A stretch of DNA of 64,000 nucleotides, taken from the NCBI RefSeq assembly GCF_024679095.1, contig NW_026111283.1:471001-535000 (forward strand), written 5' to 3'. Shown here piece after piece: positions 13,695-30,210 of this stretch (the stretch's first letter is position 1; each line of letters starts with the position of its first letter). The DNA comes from Eriocheir sinensis. Lineage: Eukaryota > Arthropoda > Malacostraca > Decapoda > Varunidae. Both the position numbers and the translations under genes were made by a program. The notes beneath the pieces are model-generated. The model was not told the DNA's origin. It was given only the letters and a program-made list of their open reading frames with translations, and made no database searches.

Positions 13695-16338
13695 TTGTAT
13701 GAGTAAACGTGTATGTTGCATATTTTTTCAATACAAATTTATATTATTATATACGCATTTTGTATATTAATTTTAATACAAATTTAATTATTCGATGTGT
13801 ATTTTTGTATCTGAATTTTTATAAACATATGCTTTATTTTTTGGGCATTTTGCATCTTTATTTTCATTCAAATTTACATTATTTTATTGATATTCTGCTC
13901 ATTCATTTTGATACGAATTAACATTATTCTATGTGTATTTTGTAAATATTTTTCATACAAATTTACGTTATTTTATGTGTATTTGTTTATATATTTTGAC
14001 ACAAATTTACAATATTATATGGGTATTTTGTATATACATTTCAAAAGAAATTTACCTAGTTTTATGTGTATTTTGTATATCTATTTTCATACAAACTCAA
14101 ATTATTTCTATGTATTTTTGTATATATTTTAATACAAATTTTAGTTATGTTATGTGTATTTTGTAAATTTATTTATATTCAAATATATATTATTTTATTG
14201 GTGTTTTGTTGATTTATATTGATACGAATTTACATTATTTCATATGTACTTTGTATATATATTTTTATACGCTTTTACATTATTTAATATATATTTTGAA
14301 TATATATTTTTATACAAATTCATGGTATTTTATGTGTATTTGTATATATATTTTCATATAAATTTATATTATTTTATGTGTATTTTGTACATATATTTTA
14401 TTACAAATCTACCTTATTTTATGTTTATTTTGTATGTGTATATTGTATATTCATATTTATCCAAATATATATTCTTTTATTGGTATTTTGTTTATTTATT
14501 TTAATTCGAATTTACATTATTTTATGTTTATTTTGTATACATTTTTTTATACGTATTTACTTAATTTATGTGTATTTTGTATATATATTTTTATAGAAAT
14601 ATACGTTTTTTTATTGTATTCATATATATTTTGAAACAAATTTACATTTTTTTACATGTATTTTGCATATCTATTTCAATGCAAATTTACCTTATTGTAT
14701 GTGCATTTTGTATATTTATTTCAATGCAAATTTAAATATTTTATGTATATTTTGGTATATATATTTTTATAAGAAATGCGCTATTTTATGGGAATTTTGC
14801 ATCTTTATTTTCATACAAATTTACATTATTTTATTAATATTCGGTGTATTTATTTTGATACGATTTCACATTATTCTATTTGTTTTTTGTATATACTTTT
14901 TTATACATATTTACATTATTTAATGTGTATCTTGCATATATATTTTATACAAATTTATTAACTATTATCTATTTTCATACAAATACACATTCTTTTCATG
15001 ATATTTTGTTTATTTATTTTGACACGAATTTACATTATTTGATATGTATTTTGTATATATATTTTATACGTATTTACATAATTTCATATGTATTTTGTAT
15101 ATATATTTCTATAGAAATCTACTTTATTTTATGTGTATTCGTATATATATTTTGAAACAAATTTACATTGTTTTATATGTATTTTTGAATATCTCTTTCA
15201 ATACAAATTTACCTTACTGTATATGCATTTTGTATATTTATTTCAATACAAATTTAAATATTTTATGTGTATTTTGGTAAATATATTTTTATAAAAAATG
15301 CGATAATTTTTGGAATTTTGCATCTTTATTTTCATACAAATTTACATTAGTTTATTGATATTCTGTGTATTTATTTTGATACGATTTTACATTATTCTAT
15401 TTGTTTTTTGTATATATTTTTTTATACACATTTACATTATTTAATGTGTATCTTGCATATATATTTTATACAAATTTACGTTATTTTAAGTGTATTTGTT
15501 TATATATTTTCATTCAAATTTACATTATTTGTATTTTGTATATGTATTTCATTACAAATTTACCTAATTTTATGTGTATTTTGTATATTTCTTTTCAAAC
15601 AAATTTAAATTATTTTTGTGTATTTTTGTATATAGTTTTATACAAATTTATTTTATGTACGCATTTACATTATTTAGTGTGTGTTTTGTATATATATTTT
15701 TATGCAAATTTACTTTATTTTATGTGCATTTTTGTACATATATTTTTATAGAAATTTGCGTTATTTGTATATGTTTTCTCATACAAATTTACATTATTTA
15801 TTGCTATTTTGTTTATTTATTTTGATACGAATTACATGATTATATGTGTATTTTGTACATATTTTTTTTACGTATTTACATTACTTAATGTGTATTTTGT
15901 TTATATATTTTTAAACAAATCTACGTTATTATATGTATTTGTATAAATATTTTGATACAGATTTACATTATTTTATGTATTTTGTATGTACATTTCAATT
16001 CAAATTTAGCTTATTTTAGCTGTATTTTGTCTATATATTTTCATACAAATTTAATTACTTCTGTGTATTTTTGTATATAGTTTTATACAAATTTACGATA
16101 TTTTTTGTGTATTTTGTATATTTATATTTATACAAATACACATTTTTTTTGTATTTTGTTTATTTATTTTGATACGATTTTTTTTATACGTATTTACATC
16201 ATTTTATGTGTATTTTGTATATATTTTTATAGGAATCTACGTTATTTTATGTGTATTTGTATATATATTTTGAAACAAATTTACATTGTTTTATATGTAT
16301 TTTAGAATATCTCTTTCAATACAAATTTACCTTACCAT
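13695..16338 (+). repeat. 45-bp satellite, T-form block (left arm)
   Basis: T-form monomers with a long, well-preserved order. It matches inverted 31.87-34.5 kb with near-identity at its left end (the first 210 bp differ by very little). It is also related in direct orientation to 46.83-49.1 kb. It ends at the junction CTTACCATATATACC. Confidence 0.93.
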
Positions 16339-18045
16339 ATATACCAAAATATACATAAAAAAATTAAATTTGTATTAAAATAAATATATAAAAAACACAT
16401 ACAATAAGGTAAATTTGTATTGAAATAGATATGCAAAATACATATAAAACAATGTAAATTTGTTTCAAAATATATATACGAATACACATAAAATAACGTA
16501 GATTTCTATAAAAATATATACAAAATACACATAAAATGAAGTAAATACGTATAAAAAAATATATACAAAATACACATAAAATAATGTAAATTCGCATCAA
16601 AATATATATACAAAATACCAATAAAAGAATGTGTATTTGTATAAATATAAATATACAAAATACACATAAAATAACGTAAATTTATATAAAACTATATACA
16701 AAAATACACAGAAGTATTTTAATTTGTGAAAATAGATATACAAAATAAAAAATTCGTTTTAAATTCAATAAACAAAATTCGGATAAAAGAACGTATATTT
16801 GTAGAAAAATAAATATACAAAATACATAAAATAACGAAAATTTGTATGAAAATATATAAAAATAAACAAAATAATTTCAATTTGTATGAAAATAAATAAA
16901 ATTAGGTTAATTTATATTGAAATACATATACAAAATACACATAAAATAATGTAAATTTGAAAGAAAATATATAAACAAATACACATATAATAACGTAAAT
17001 TTGTATGAAATATATGTACAAAATACACATTAAATAATGTAAATATGTATAAAAAAATATATACAAAACACAAATAGAATAATGTAAAATCGTATCAAAA
17101 TATATACACAGAATATTAATAAAATAATGCAAATTTCTATGAAAATTAAGATTTTTTATAAAGTTATTGATACCAAAATACATATAAAATATTTCAATTT
17201 GTTTTAAAATAAATATACAAAATGCACATACAATAAGGTAAATTTGTATTGAATTAGGCATGCAAAATACATATAAAATAATGTAAATTTGTTTCAAAAT
17301 ATATATACGAATACACATAAAATAACGTATATTTCTATAAAAATACATATACAAAATACACATAAAATTAAGTAAATACGTATAAAAAAATGTATACAAA
17401 ATACACATAAAATAATGTAAATTTGAAAGAAAATATATAAACAAATACACATATAATAACGTAAATTTGTATGAAATATATGTAGAAAATACACATTAAA
17501 TAATGTAAATATGTATAAAAAAATATATACAAAACACAAATAGAATAATGTAAAATCGTATCAAAATATATACACAGAATATTAATAAAATAATGCAAAT
17601 TTCTATGAAAATTAAGATTTTTTATAAAATTATTGATACCAAAATACACATAAAATATTTCAATTTGTATTAAAATAAATATACAAAATGCACATACAAT
17701 AAGGTAAATTTGTATTGAAATAGATAAGCAAAATACATATAAAACCATGTAAATTTTTTTCAAAATATATATACGAATACACATAAAATAACGTAGATTT
17801 CTATGAAAATAAATATACAAAATACATATAAAATGAAGTAAATACGTATAAAAAAAGGTATACAAAATACACATAAAATAATGTAAACTCGTATCAAAAT
17901 AAATAAACAAAATACTAATAAAAGAATGTGTATTGTATATATATAAATATACAAAATACAAATAAAATAACGTAAATTTATGTAAAACTACATGCAAAAA
18001 TACACAAAAGTAATTAAATTTGTGTGAAAATAGATAGACCAACTA
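16339..18045 (-). repeat. 45-bp satellite, A-form block with an internal duplication (left arm)
   Basis: A-form monomers. It matches inverted 30.2-31.87 kb, and its first kilobase matches 49.1-50.2 kb directly. It contains a tandem duplication of about 466 bp (see 16940-17870) and ends at the head-to-head junction near ACTACATGTGAATTG. Confidence 0.92.
16940..17870 (-). repeat. Tandem duplication, period about 466 bp
   Basis: The run with AAATTTGAAAGAAAATATAT, then ATGAAATATATGTA, ACACAGAATATTAAT, and a shortened AATTAAGATTTTTTATAA monomer occurs twice, with the AAATTTGAAAG box near 16953 and again near 17419. The same doubling is present in the right arm (box complement near 30786 and 31250), so it arose before the arms were inverted copies of each other. 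Confidence 0.85.
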
Positions 18046-19435
18046 CATGTGAATTGTGTATATTTATTTTCATCCAAACTGAAATTATTTTGTTTATTTT
18101 TATATTTTCATTCAAATTTTCGTTATTTTATGTGTATTTTGTATATTTATTTTCTACAAATATACGTTCTTTTATCTGAATTTTGTTTATTAATTTGAAA
18201 CAATTTACCTTATTTTGTATATCTATTTTCATACAAATTAAAATAGTTCTGTGTATTTTGTATATAGTTTTCTATAAATTTACGTTATTTTATGTGTATT
18301 TTGTATATATATTTATACAAATACACATTCTTTTATTGGTATTTTGTATATTTATTTTGATACAATTTACATTATTTTATGTATTTTGTATACATTTTTA
18401 TACGTATCTAATTCATTTTATGTGTATTTTGTATATATATTTTTATAGAAATCTACGTTATTCTATGTGTATTCGTATATATATTTTGAAACAAATTTAC
18501 ATTGTTTTATATGTATTTTGCATATCTATTTCAATACAAATTTATCTTATTGTATGTGTTTTTTATATATTTATTTTAATTCAAATTTAATTTTCTTATG
18601 TGTATTTTGGTATATATATTTTTATAAATAAAAAAAAATATTTGTTTTTTATATATTTATTTTAATTCAAATTTAATTTTCTTATGTGTATTTTGGTATA
18701 TATATTTTTATAAATAAAAAAAATATTTTGCCTCTTTATTTTCATACAAATTTACATTATTTTATTAATATTCTGTGTATTTATTTTGATACGATTTTAC
18801 ATTATTCTATTTGTGTTTTGTATATATATATTTTTATACAAATTTACGTTATTTTAAGTGTATTTGTTTATGTCTTTTCATTCAAATTAACATTATTTTA
18901 TGTATATTTTGTATATGTATTTCAATACAAATTTACCTAATTTTATGTGTATTTTGTATATTTATTTTCATACAAATTTAAAATATTGTTGTGTATTTTT
19001 GTATATAGTTTGATACAAATTTAGGTTATTTTATGTGTATTTTGTATATCTATTTTCATACAAATACACATTCTTTTATTGATATTTTGTTTATTTATTT
19101 TGACGCGAATTTACATTATTTAATGTGTATTTTGTATACATATTTTATACGTATTTACATCATTTCATGTGTATTTTGTATAGTTTTAAACAAATTTATA
19201 TTATTTAATGTGTATTTTGTATATATATATTTATACAAATACACATTCTTTTATTGGTATTTTGTTTATTTATTTTGATACTAATTTACATTATTTTATG
19301 TGTATTTTGTATACATTTTTATACGTATTTACTTAATTTTATGTGTATTTTGTATATATATTTTTATAGAAATCTACCTTATTTCATGTGTATTCGTATA
19401 TATATTTTGAAACAAATTTACATTGTTTATATGTA
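18046..19435 (+). repeat. 45-bp satellite, T-form block (left arm)
   Basis: T-form monomers, partnered with inverted 28.8-30.2 kb. It includes an 86-bp tandem duplication near 18558-18729 and the GAAACAATTTACCTTATTTTG module, which recurs elsewhere in the window. Confidence 0.9.
18558..18729 (+). repeat. 86-bp tandem duplication (about two monomers)
   Basis: GTTTTTTATATATTTATTTT begins at 18558 and again at 18644. Both copies continue through TTAATTTTCTTATGTGTATT and end with TTTATAAATAAAAAAAATAT. The right arm has the same doubled unit inverted at about 29530-29700, with small differences. Confidence 0.88.
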
Positions 19436-19513
19436 TAATTAAATTTGCATTAAAATTAATATACAAAATGCGTATATAATAAGGTAAATTTGTATTGAAA
19501 AAATATGCAACAT
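19436..19513 (-). repeat. Short inverted satellite fragment
   Basis: About 78 bp of A-form monomer between two T-form blocks, ending in GCAACATACACGTTTACTC. The right end is the same junction as at 13694 (complement) and 34499. Confidence 0.85.
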
Positions 19514-19927
19514 ACACGTTTACTCATACAAATTTATATTATTTTATTTTATTTTGTTTATTTATTTTGATACAATTACATGATTATATGTGTATTTTGT
19601 ACATATTTTTTTATACGTATTTACATTATTTAATGTGTATTTTGTTTATATATTTTCATACAAATTTACGTTATATGTGTATTTGTATAAATATTTTGAT
19701 ACAAATATACTTTATTTCATGTATTTTGTATATATGTTTCAATTCAAATTTAGCTTATTTTGTTTGTATTTTGTATATATTTTCATACAAATTTAATTAC
19801 TTTTGTGTAATTTTGTATATAGTTTTATATAAATTTACGTTATTTTATGTGTATTTTGTATATTTATATTTATACAAATACATTCTTTTATTATTTTGTA
19901 TATATATTTTTATACGTATTTACATCA
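19514..19927 (+). repeat. 45-bp satellite, T-form block (left arm)
   Basis: T-form monomers resembling 34.5-34.86 kb in direct orientation, ending in CATCATTCGCGTC. The partner in the right arm (28377-28790, inverted) is more decayed than the rest of that arm. Confidence 0.88.
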
Positions 19928-22084
19928 TTCGCGTCAAAATAAATAAACAAAATATCAATAAAAGAATATGTATTTGTATGAAAATAGATATACAAAATAC
20001 ACATAAAATAACCTAAATTTGTATCAAACTATATACAAAAATACACAAAAATATTTTAAATTTGTATGGAAATAAATATACAAAATACTCATAAAATTAG
20101 GTAAATTTGTATTGAAATACATACACAAAATACACATAAAATAAAGTAAATTTGAATGAAAATACATAAACAAATACACTTAAAATAACGTAAATTTGTA
20201 TAAAAAATATGTACAAAACACAAATAGAATAATGTAAAATCGTATTAAAATAAATACACAGAATATTAATAAAATAATGTAAATTTGTATAATAAAGAGA
20301 CAAAATACCAATAAAATAACGCATTTTTTTTATTTATAAAAATATATATACCAAAATACACATAAAAAAATTAAATTTGAATTAAAATAAATATATAAAA
20401 AACACATACAATAAGATAAATTTGTATTGAAATAGATATGCAAAATACACATAAAACAATGTAAATTTGTTTCAAAATATATATACGAATACCCATACAA
20501 AAACGTAGATTTTTATAGAAATATATATACAAAATACACATGAAATGATGTAAATACGTATAAAAATATATATACAAAATACACATTAAATAATGTAAAT
20601 TCGTGTCAAAATAAATAAGGAAAATATCAATAAAAGAATGTGTATTTATATGAAGATACATATACAAAATACACATAAAATAACGTAAATTTGTATAAAA
20701 CTATATATATAAATACACAAAAATAAATTAAATTTGTATGAAAATAAATATACAAAATATATAAATAAAATTAAATTTGTATAGAAATACATTTACAAAA
20801 TACACATAAAATAATGTAAATTTGAATGAAAATATATAAACAAATACACTTAAATTAACGTAAATTTGTATAAAATATATATACAAAATACTCATTAAAT
20901 AATGTTAATATGTATAAAAAATATATATACAAAACACAAATAGAATAATGTAAAATCGTATCATAATAAATACACAGAATGTAAATAAAATAATGTAAAT
21001 TTGTATGAAAATAAAGATGCAAAATACCCATAAAATAACGCATTTTTTTATAAATATACAAAATACACATGAAAGGATGTAAATACGTATAAATATATAT
21101 ATACAAAATACACATTAAATAATATAAACTCGCATCAAAATAAATATACAAAATATCAATAAAAGAATATGTATTTGTATGAAAATAAATATACAAAATA
21201 CACATCAGATAACATAAATTTGTATAAAACTATATACAAAAATACACAAAAATAGTTTAAATTTGTAAGAAAATAAATATACAAAATACACATAAAATTA
21301 GGTAAATTCGTATTGAAATACATATACAAAATACACAAAATAATGTGAATTTGAATGAAAATACATAAACAAATACACTTAAAATAACGTAAATTTGAAT
21401 AAAAATATATATATACAAAACACAAATAGAATAATGTAAAATCGTATCAAAATAAATACACAGAATATTAATAAAATAATGTAAATTTGTATGAAATAAA
21501 GAAGCAAAGTACACATAAAATAACGCATTTTTTTTTATAAAAATATATATACCAAAATACACATAAAAAAATTAATTTGTATGAAAATAAATATACAAAA
21601 TACACATACAATAAGGTAAATCTGTATTGAAATAGATATGCAAAATACATATAAAACAATGTAAATTTCTTTCAAAATATATATATATAAAATATTTGAA
21701 TTTGTATTAAAATAAATATACAAAATGCACATACAATAAGGTAAATTTGTATTGAAATAGATATGCAAAATACATATAAAACAATGTAAGTTTTTTTGAA
21801 AATATAAATACGAATACACATAAAATAACGTAGATTTCTATGAAAATAAATATACAAAATACACATAAAATGAAGTAAATACGTATAAAAAAAGGTATAC
21901 AAAATACACATAAAATAATGTAAACTCGTATCAAAATGAATAAACAAAATTCTAATAAAATAATGTGTATTGTATAAATATAAATATACAAAATACAAAT
22001 AAAATAACGTAAATTTATATAAAACTATATGCAAAAATACACAGAAGTAATTAAATTTGTGTGAAAATAGATATACAAAATACA
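19928..22084 (-). repeat. 45-bp satellite, A-form block; inner end of the left palindrome arm
   Basis: A-form monomers matching inverted 26.39-28.38 kb. For example 20.86-21.2 kb pairs with 27.13-27.47 kb and 20.37-20.66 kb with 27.67-27.97 kb. It ends at the symmetric junction ATACATGTGTATTTTG. Confidence 0.92.
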
Positions 22085-23402
22085 TGTGTATTTTGTATAT
22101 TTATTTTCATACAAATTGAAATTATTTTTGTTTATTTTTTTATATAATTTCATACAAATTTTCGTTATCATATGTATATTTTGTATATTTATTTTTTCTA
22201 AAAATATACGTTCTTTTATCTGAATTTTGTTTATTGAATTCGAAACGAATTTACCTTATTTTGTATATCTATTTTCATACAAATTAAAATACTTCTGCGT
22301 ATTTTTGTATATAGTTTTATATAAATTTACGTTATTTTATGTGTATTTTGTATATCTATATTTATACAGATACACATTCTTTTATTGGTATTTTTTTATT
22401 TATTTTAATACGAATTGACATTATTTTATGTGTATTTTGTATACATTTTTTATACGTATTTGCTTCATTTTATATGTATTTTGTATATATTTTTATAGAA
22501 ATCTACGTTATTTTATGTGTATTCGTATATATATTTTTAAACAAATTTACATTGTTTTATATGTATTTTGCATATCTATTTCAATACAAATTCACCTTAT
22601 TGTATGTGTTTTTTATATATTTATTTTAATACAAATTAAAAAAAATTGTGTATTTTGGTATATATATTTTTATAAATAAAAAAAATGCGTTATTTTATGG
22701 GTATTTTGCCTCTTTATTTTCATACAAATTTACATTATTTTATTAATATTCTCTGTATTTATTTTGATACGATTTTACATTATTCTATTTGTGTTTTGTA
22801 TATATTTTTTTATACAAATTTACGTTATTTTAAGTGTATTTGTTTATGTCTTTTCATTCAAATTAACATTATTTTATGTGTATTTTGTATATGTATTTCA
22901 ATACAAATTGAAATAATTTTATGTGTATTTTGTATATTTATTTTCATACAAATTTAAACTATTTTTGTGTATTTTTGTATATATTTACATAGTTTTATAT
23001 GTATTTTGCATATCTCTTTCAATACAAATTTACCTTATTAAATGTTCATTTTGTATATCTATTGTAATACAAATTTAAATATTTTATGTGTATTTTGGTA
23101 TATATATTTTCATAAAAATGCGTTGTTTTATGGGTATTTTTCATCTTTATTTCATACAAATTTACATTATTTTATTAATATTCTGTGTATTTATTTTAAT
23201 ACTATTTTACATTATTTTATTTGTCTTTTGTATATATTTTTTATACATATTTGCATTATTTAATGTATTTTATATATATATTTCATTGAAATTTACGTTT
23301 TTTAAGTGTATTTGTTTATATATTTTCATTCAATTTACATTATTTTATGTGTATTTTGTATGTATTTCAATACAAATCTACCCTATTTTATGTGTATGTT
23401 GT
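22085..23402 (+). repeat. 45-bp satellite, T-form block (palindrome spacer)
   Basis: T-form monomers outside the inverted arms. It is closely similar, in direct orientation, to about 43.58-44.4 kb, and its first 570 bp to 53.91-54.49 kb. It carries the module TTCGAAACGAATTTACC near 22238. Confidence 0.9.
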
Positions 23403-23768
23403 ATACAATAAGGTAAATTTGTATTGAAATAGATATGCAAAATACATATAAAACTATGTAAATTTGTTTCAAAATATATATATGAATACACATAAAATAA
23501 CGTAGATTTCTATAAAAATATATATACAATATACACATAAAATGAAGTAAATAAGTATAAAAAAAGTATACAAAATACACATAAAATAATGTAAATTCTA
23601 ATCAAATAAATACAAAATACCAATAAGAAAATGTGTATTGTATAAAATAAATATACAAAATACACATAAAATATCGTAAATTTATATAAAACTATATACA
23701 AAAATACACAAAAGTAGTTAAATTTGTATGAAAATAGATATACAAAATACACAAACTAAACTAAATTT
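23403..23768 (-). repeat. 45-bp satellite, short A-form block (palindrome spacer)
   Basis: About 365 bp of A-form monomers flanked by T-form on both sides. The left junction follows TATGTTGTATACAATAAGG and the right is near AAACTAAACTAAATTTGTG. Confidence 0.88.
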
Positions 23769-25825
<2,057 letters not shown>

Positions 25826-25897
25826 ATATATATGTATATATATACAGACATACACATACATATATACACATATATATACAAATAAATACATATATAC

Positions 25898-25931
<34 letters not shown>

Positions 25932-25932
25932 G
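25826..25932. repeat. Degenerate TA/CA microsatellite
   Basis: Imperfect alternating sequence mixing TATATA, CACATACATA and AAATAAATACATA. It follows GATACAAATTTACATTATTT, and the same lead-in precedes the tract at 26257. Confidence 0.9.
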
Positions 25933-26255
25933 TGTATTTTGTATATCTATTCACACAAATTTAACTTACCAGGTATTTTGTATATAGATTTATATAAATT
26001 TTCATTGATATTTTATGTGTATTTGTATATCATTTATTTCATACAAACACACATTTCATCAAGCATTTGCTTTATCACATTCTTGACACGAATCCTTACA
26101 CTATTATCTTTCATGTGCATTTGCAAATATCATTTTTATAATGTGCATTTACTCATCTTTATGTGTTTGCTTCCATTTGTTTTATACAAATTTACATATA
26201 TATGTATTTGTATAAATATTTTGGATACAAATTTACATTATTTGATGTATTTTGT

Positions 26256-26256
<1 letters not shown>
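25933..26256 (+). repeat. Highly diverged satellite between two microsatellites
   Basis: T-form monomers recognisable only in part, with higher C content than normal (CATCAAGCATTTGC, ATTCTTGACACGAATCC, TTCATGTGCATTTGC). Nothing gene-like is visible. This is the most complex sequence outside the LINE island. Confidence 0.75.
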
Positions 26257-26290
<34 letters not shown>

Positions 26291-26292
26291 AA

Positions 26293-26374
<82 letters not shown>

Positions 26375-26385
26375 GTATATATGTA
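26257..26385. repeat. (AT)n microsatellite with an internal break
   Basis: Alternating AT interrupted by GTTGAAAGAT at about 26287-26296. The left lead-in is shared with 25826 and the right exit is TATATCTATTTTCACAC, also shared with 25940, indicating a local duplication of about 430 bp in which both tracts expanded separately. Confidence 0.93.
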
Positions 26386-28376
26386 TATCTATTTTCACAC
26401 AAATTTAATTACTTCTGTGTATTTTGCATATAGTTTTATATAAATTTACGTTATTTTATTTGTATTTTGTATATTTATATTTATACAAATACATTATTTT
26501 ATTAGTATTTTGTTTATTCATTTTGATACGAGTTTACATTATTTTATGTGTATTTTGTATACCTTTTTTTATACGTATTTACTTCATTTTATGTGTATTT
26601 TGTATATTTATTTTCATAGAAATCTACGTTATTGTATGTGTATTCGTATTTATATTTTGAAAGAATTTACATTTTATTATATGTATTTTGCATATCTATT
26701 TCAATATAAATTTACCTTACTGTATATGCATTTTGTAAATTTATTTTAATACAAATTATATTTTTTATATGTATTTTGGTATATATATTTTTATAAAAAA
26801 ATGCGATATTTTATCTGTATTTTGCTTCTTTATTTTCATACAAATTTACATTATTTTATTAATATTCTGCGTATTTATTTTGATACGATTTTACATTATT
26901 CTATTTGGGTTTTGTATATATATATTTTTATTTAAATTTACGTTATTTTAAGTGTATTTGTTTATGTATTTTCATTCAAATTAACATTATTTTATGTATA
27001 TTTTGTATATGTATTTCAATACGAATTTACCTAATTTTATGTGTATTTTGTATATTTATTTTCTTACAAATTTAAACTATTTTTGTGTATTTTTGTATAT
27101 AGTTTTATACAAATTTATGTTATCTTATGTGTATTTTGTATATTTATTTTCATACAAATACATATTCTTTTATTGATATTTTGTATATTTATTTTGATGC
27201 GAGTTTATATTATTTGTATTTTGTATATATATATTTATACGTATTTACATCCTTTCATGTGTATTTTGTATATATATTTATAAAAATGCGTTATTTTATG
27301 GGTATTTTATCTTTATTTTCAAACAAATTTACATTATTTTATGTGTATTTTGTTTATTATGATACGATTTTACATTATTCTATTTGTGTTTTGTATATAT
27401 ATTTTTTATACATATTAACATTATTTAATGAGTATTTTGTATATATATTTTATACAAATTTACGTTAATTTAAGTGTATTTGTTTATATATTTTCATTCA
27501 AATTTACATTATTTTATGTGTATTTTGTAAATGTATTTCTATACAAATTTACCTAATTTTATATATATTTTGTATATTTATTTTCATACAAATTTAATTT
27601 ATTTTTGTGTATTTATATATATATAGTTTTATACAAATTTACGTTATTTTATGTGTATTTTGTAAATGTATCTTCATATAAATACACATTCTTTTATTGA
27701 TATTTTCCCTATTTATTTTGACACGAATTTACATTATTTAATGTGTATTTTGTATATATATTTTTATACGTATTTACATCATTTCATGTGTATTTTGTAT
27801 ATATATTTCTATAGAAATCTACGTTTTTGTATGGGTATTCGTATATATATTTTGAAACAAATTTACATTGTTTTATGTGTATTTTGCATATCTATTTCAA
27901 TACAAATTTATCTTATTGTATGTGTTTTTTTATATATTTATTTTAATTCAAATTTAATTTTTTTATGTGTATTTTGGTATATATATTTTTATAAATAAAA
28001 AAAATGCGTTATTTTATTGGTATTTTGTCTCTTTATTATCATACAAATTTACATTATTTTATTAATATTCTGTGTATTTATTTTGATACGATTTTAAATT
28101 ATTCTATTTGTGTTTTGTACATATTTTTTTATACGTATTTACATCATTTAATGTGTATTTTGTTTATATATTTTATTCAAATTTACTTTATTTTATGTAT
28201 TTGTTTATGTATTTTCATACAAATTTACTTATTTTATGAGTATTTTGTATATTTATTTCCATACAAATTTAAAATATTTTTGTGTATTTTGTATATTTAT
28301 TTATGTGTATTTTGTATATATTTTCATACAAATACATATTCTTTTATTGATATTTTGTTTATTTATTTTGACGCGA
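26386..28376 (+). repeat. 45-bp satellite, T-form block; inner end of the right palindrome arm
   Basis: T-form monomers, the inverted counterpart of 19.93-22.08 kb in the same order, ending in GACGCGAATGATG, the complement of CATCATTCGCGTC at 19.93 kb. Differences from the left copy include small monomer losses near 27200 and 27350. Confidence 0.92.
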
Positions 28377-30210
28377 ATGATGTAAATATGTAATTGTATA
28401 TATATACAAATTACATTAAAGAATGTGTATTTTGTTTAAATATTTTATACAAAATACACATAAAATAACGTAAATTTATATAAAACTATATACAAAATTA
28501 CACATATACAATTAAAATAAGCTTAATTTGTATGAAAATATATAAAAATACAAACAAAATAAATTATTTTTGAATTGAAATATATATACAAATACATGAA
28601 ATAAAGTATTTTGTATAATATTTATACAAATACATATAATAACGTAAATTTGTATGAAAATATATAAACAAAATACACATTAAATAATGTAAATACGTAT
28701 AAAATATGTACAAAATACACATATAATCATGTAATTCGTATCAAAATAAATAAACAAAATAAATAAAATAATATAAATTTTGAAAACGTGTATATTAATT
28801 TTAATGCAAATTTAATTATACATATAAACAATGTAAATTTGTTTTAAAATATATATATGAATACACATGAAATAAGGTAGATTTCTATAAAAATATATAT
28901 ACAAAATACACATAAAATTAAGTAAATACGTATAAAAAATGTATACAAAATACACATAAAATAATGTAAATTAGTATCAAAATAAATAAACAAAATACCA
29001 ATAAAAGAATGTGAATTTGTATAAATATATTTATACAAAATACACATTAAATAATATAAATTTGTTTAAAACTATACAAAATACACATGAAATGATGTAA
29101 ATACGTATAAAAATATGTATACAAAATACACATTAAATAATGTAAATTCGCGTCGAAATAAATAAACAAAATATCAATAAAAGAATGTGTATTTTTATGA
29201 AAATTGATATACAAAATACACATAAAATAACCTAAATTTGTATCAAACTATATACAAAAATACACAACAATATTTTAAATTTGTATGAAAATAAATATAC
29301 AAAATACACATAAAATTTGGTAAATTTGTATTGAAATACATATACAAAATATACATAAAATAATGTTAATTTGAATGAAAAGACATAAACAAATACACTT
29401 AAAATAACGTAAATTTGTATAAAAATATATATACAAAACACAAATAGAATAATGTAAAATCGTATCAAAATAAATACACAGAATATTAATAAAATAATGT
29501 AAATTTGTATGAAAATAAAGAAACAAAATATTTTTTTTATTTATAAAAATATATATACACAAATACACATAAGAAAATTAAATTTGAATTAAAATAAATA
29601 TATAAAAACAAATATTTTTTTTTTATTTATGAAAATATATATACCAAAATACCCACAAGAAAATTAAATTTGAATTAAAATATATATATAAAAAACACAT
29701 ACAATAAGGTAAATTTGTATTGAAATAGATATGCAAAATACATATAAAACAATGTAAATTTGTTTCAAAATATATATACGAATACACATAGAATAACGTA
29801 GATTCCTATAAAAATATATATACAAAATACACATAAAATGAATTAGATACGTATAAAAAAATGTATACAAAATACACATAAAATAATGTAAATTCGTATC
29901 AAAATAAGTATACAAAATACCAATAAAAGAATGTGTATTTGTATAAATATAAATATACAAAATACACATAAAATAACGTAAATTTATAGAAAACAAAATA
30001 TACACAGAACTATTTTAATTTGTATGAAAATAGATATACAAAATAAGGTAAAATTGTTCGTTTCAATAAACAAAATTCAGATTCAGATAAAAGAACGTAT
30101 ATTTATTTGTATAAAATAAAATACACATAAAATAACGAAAATTTGAATGAAAATATATAAAAAATAAACAAAAATAATTTCAGTTTGTATAAAAATAAAT
30201 ATACAAAATA
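28377..30210 (-). repeat. 45-bp satellite, A-form block (right arm)
   Basis: A-form monomers. The first 400 bp are decayed, including a 20-bp T-form relic near 28790-28812 (ACGTGTATATTAATTTTAAT). From 28.8 kb the order mirrors 18.05-19.4 kb, including the 86-bp doubling. It ends at ACAAAATACACATGTATTTT, a near-perfect palindrome. Confidence 0.9.
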
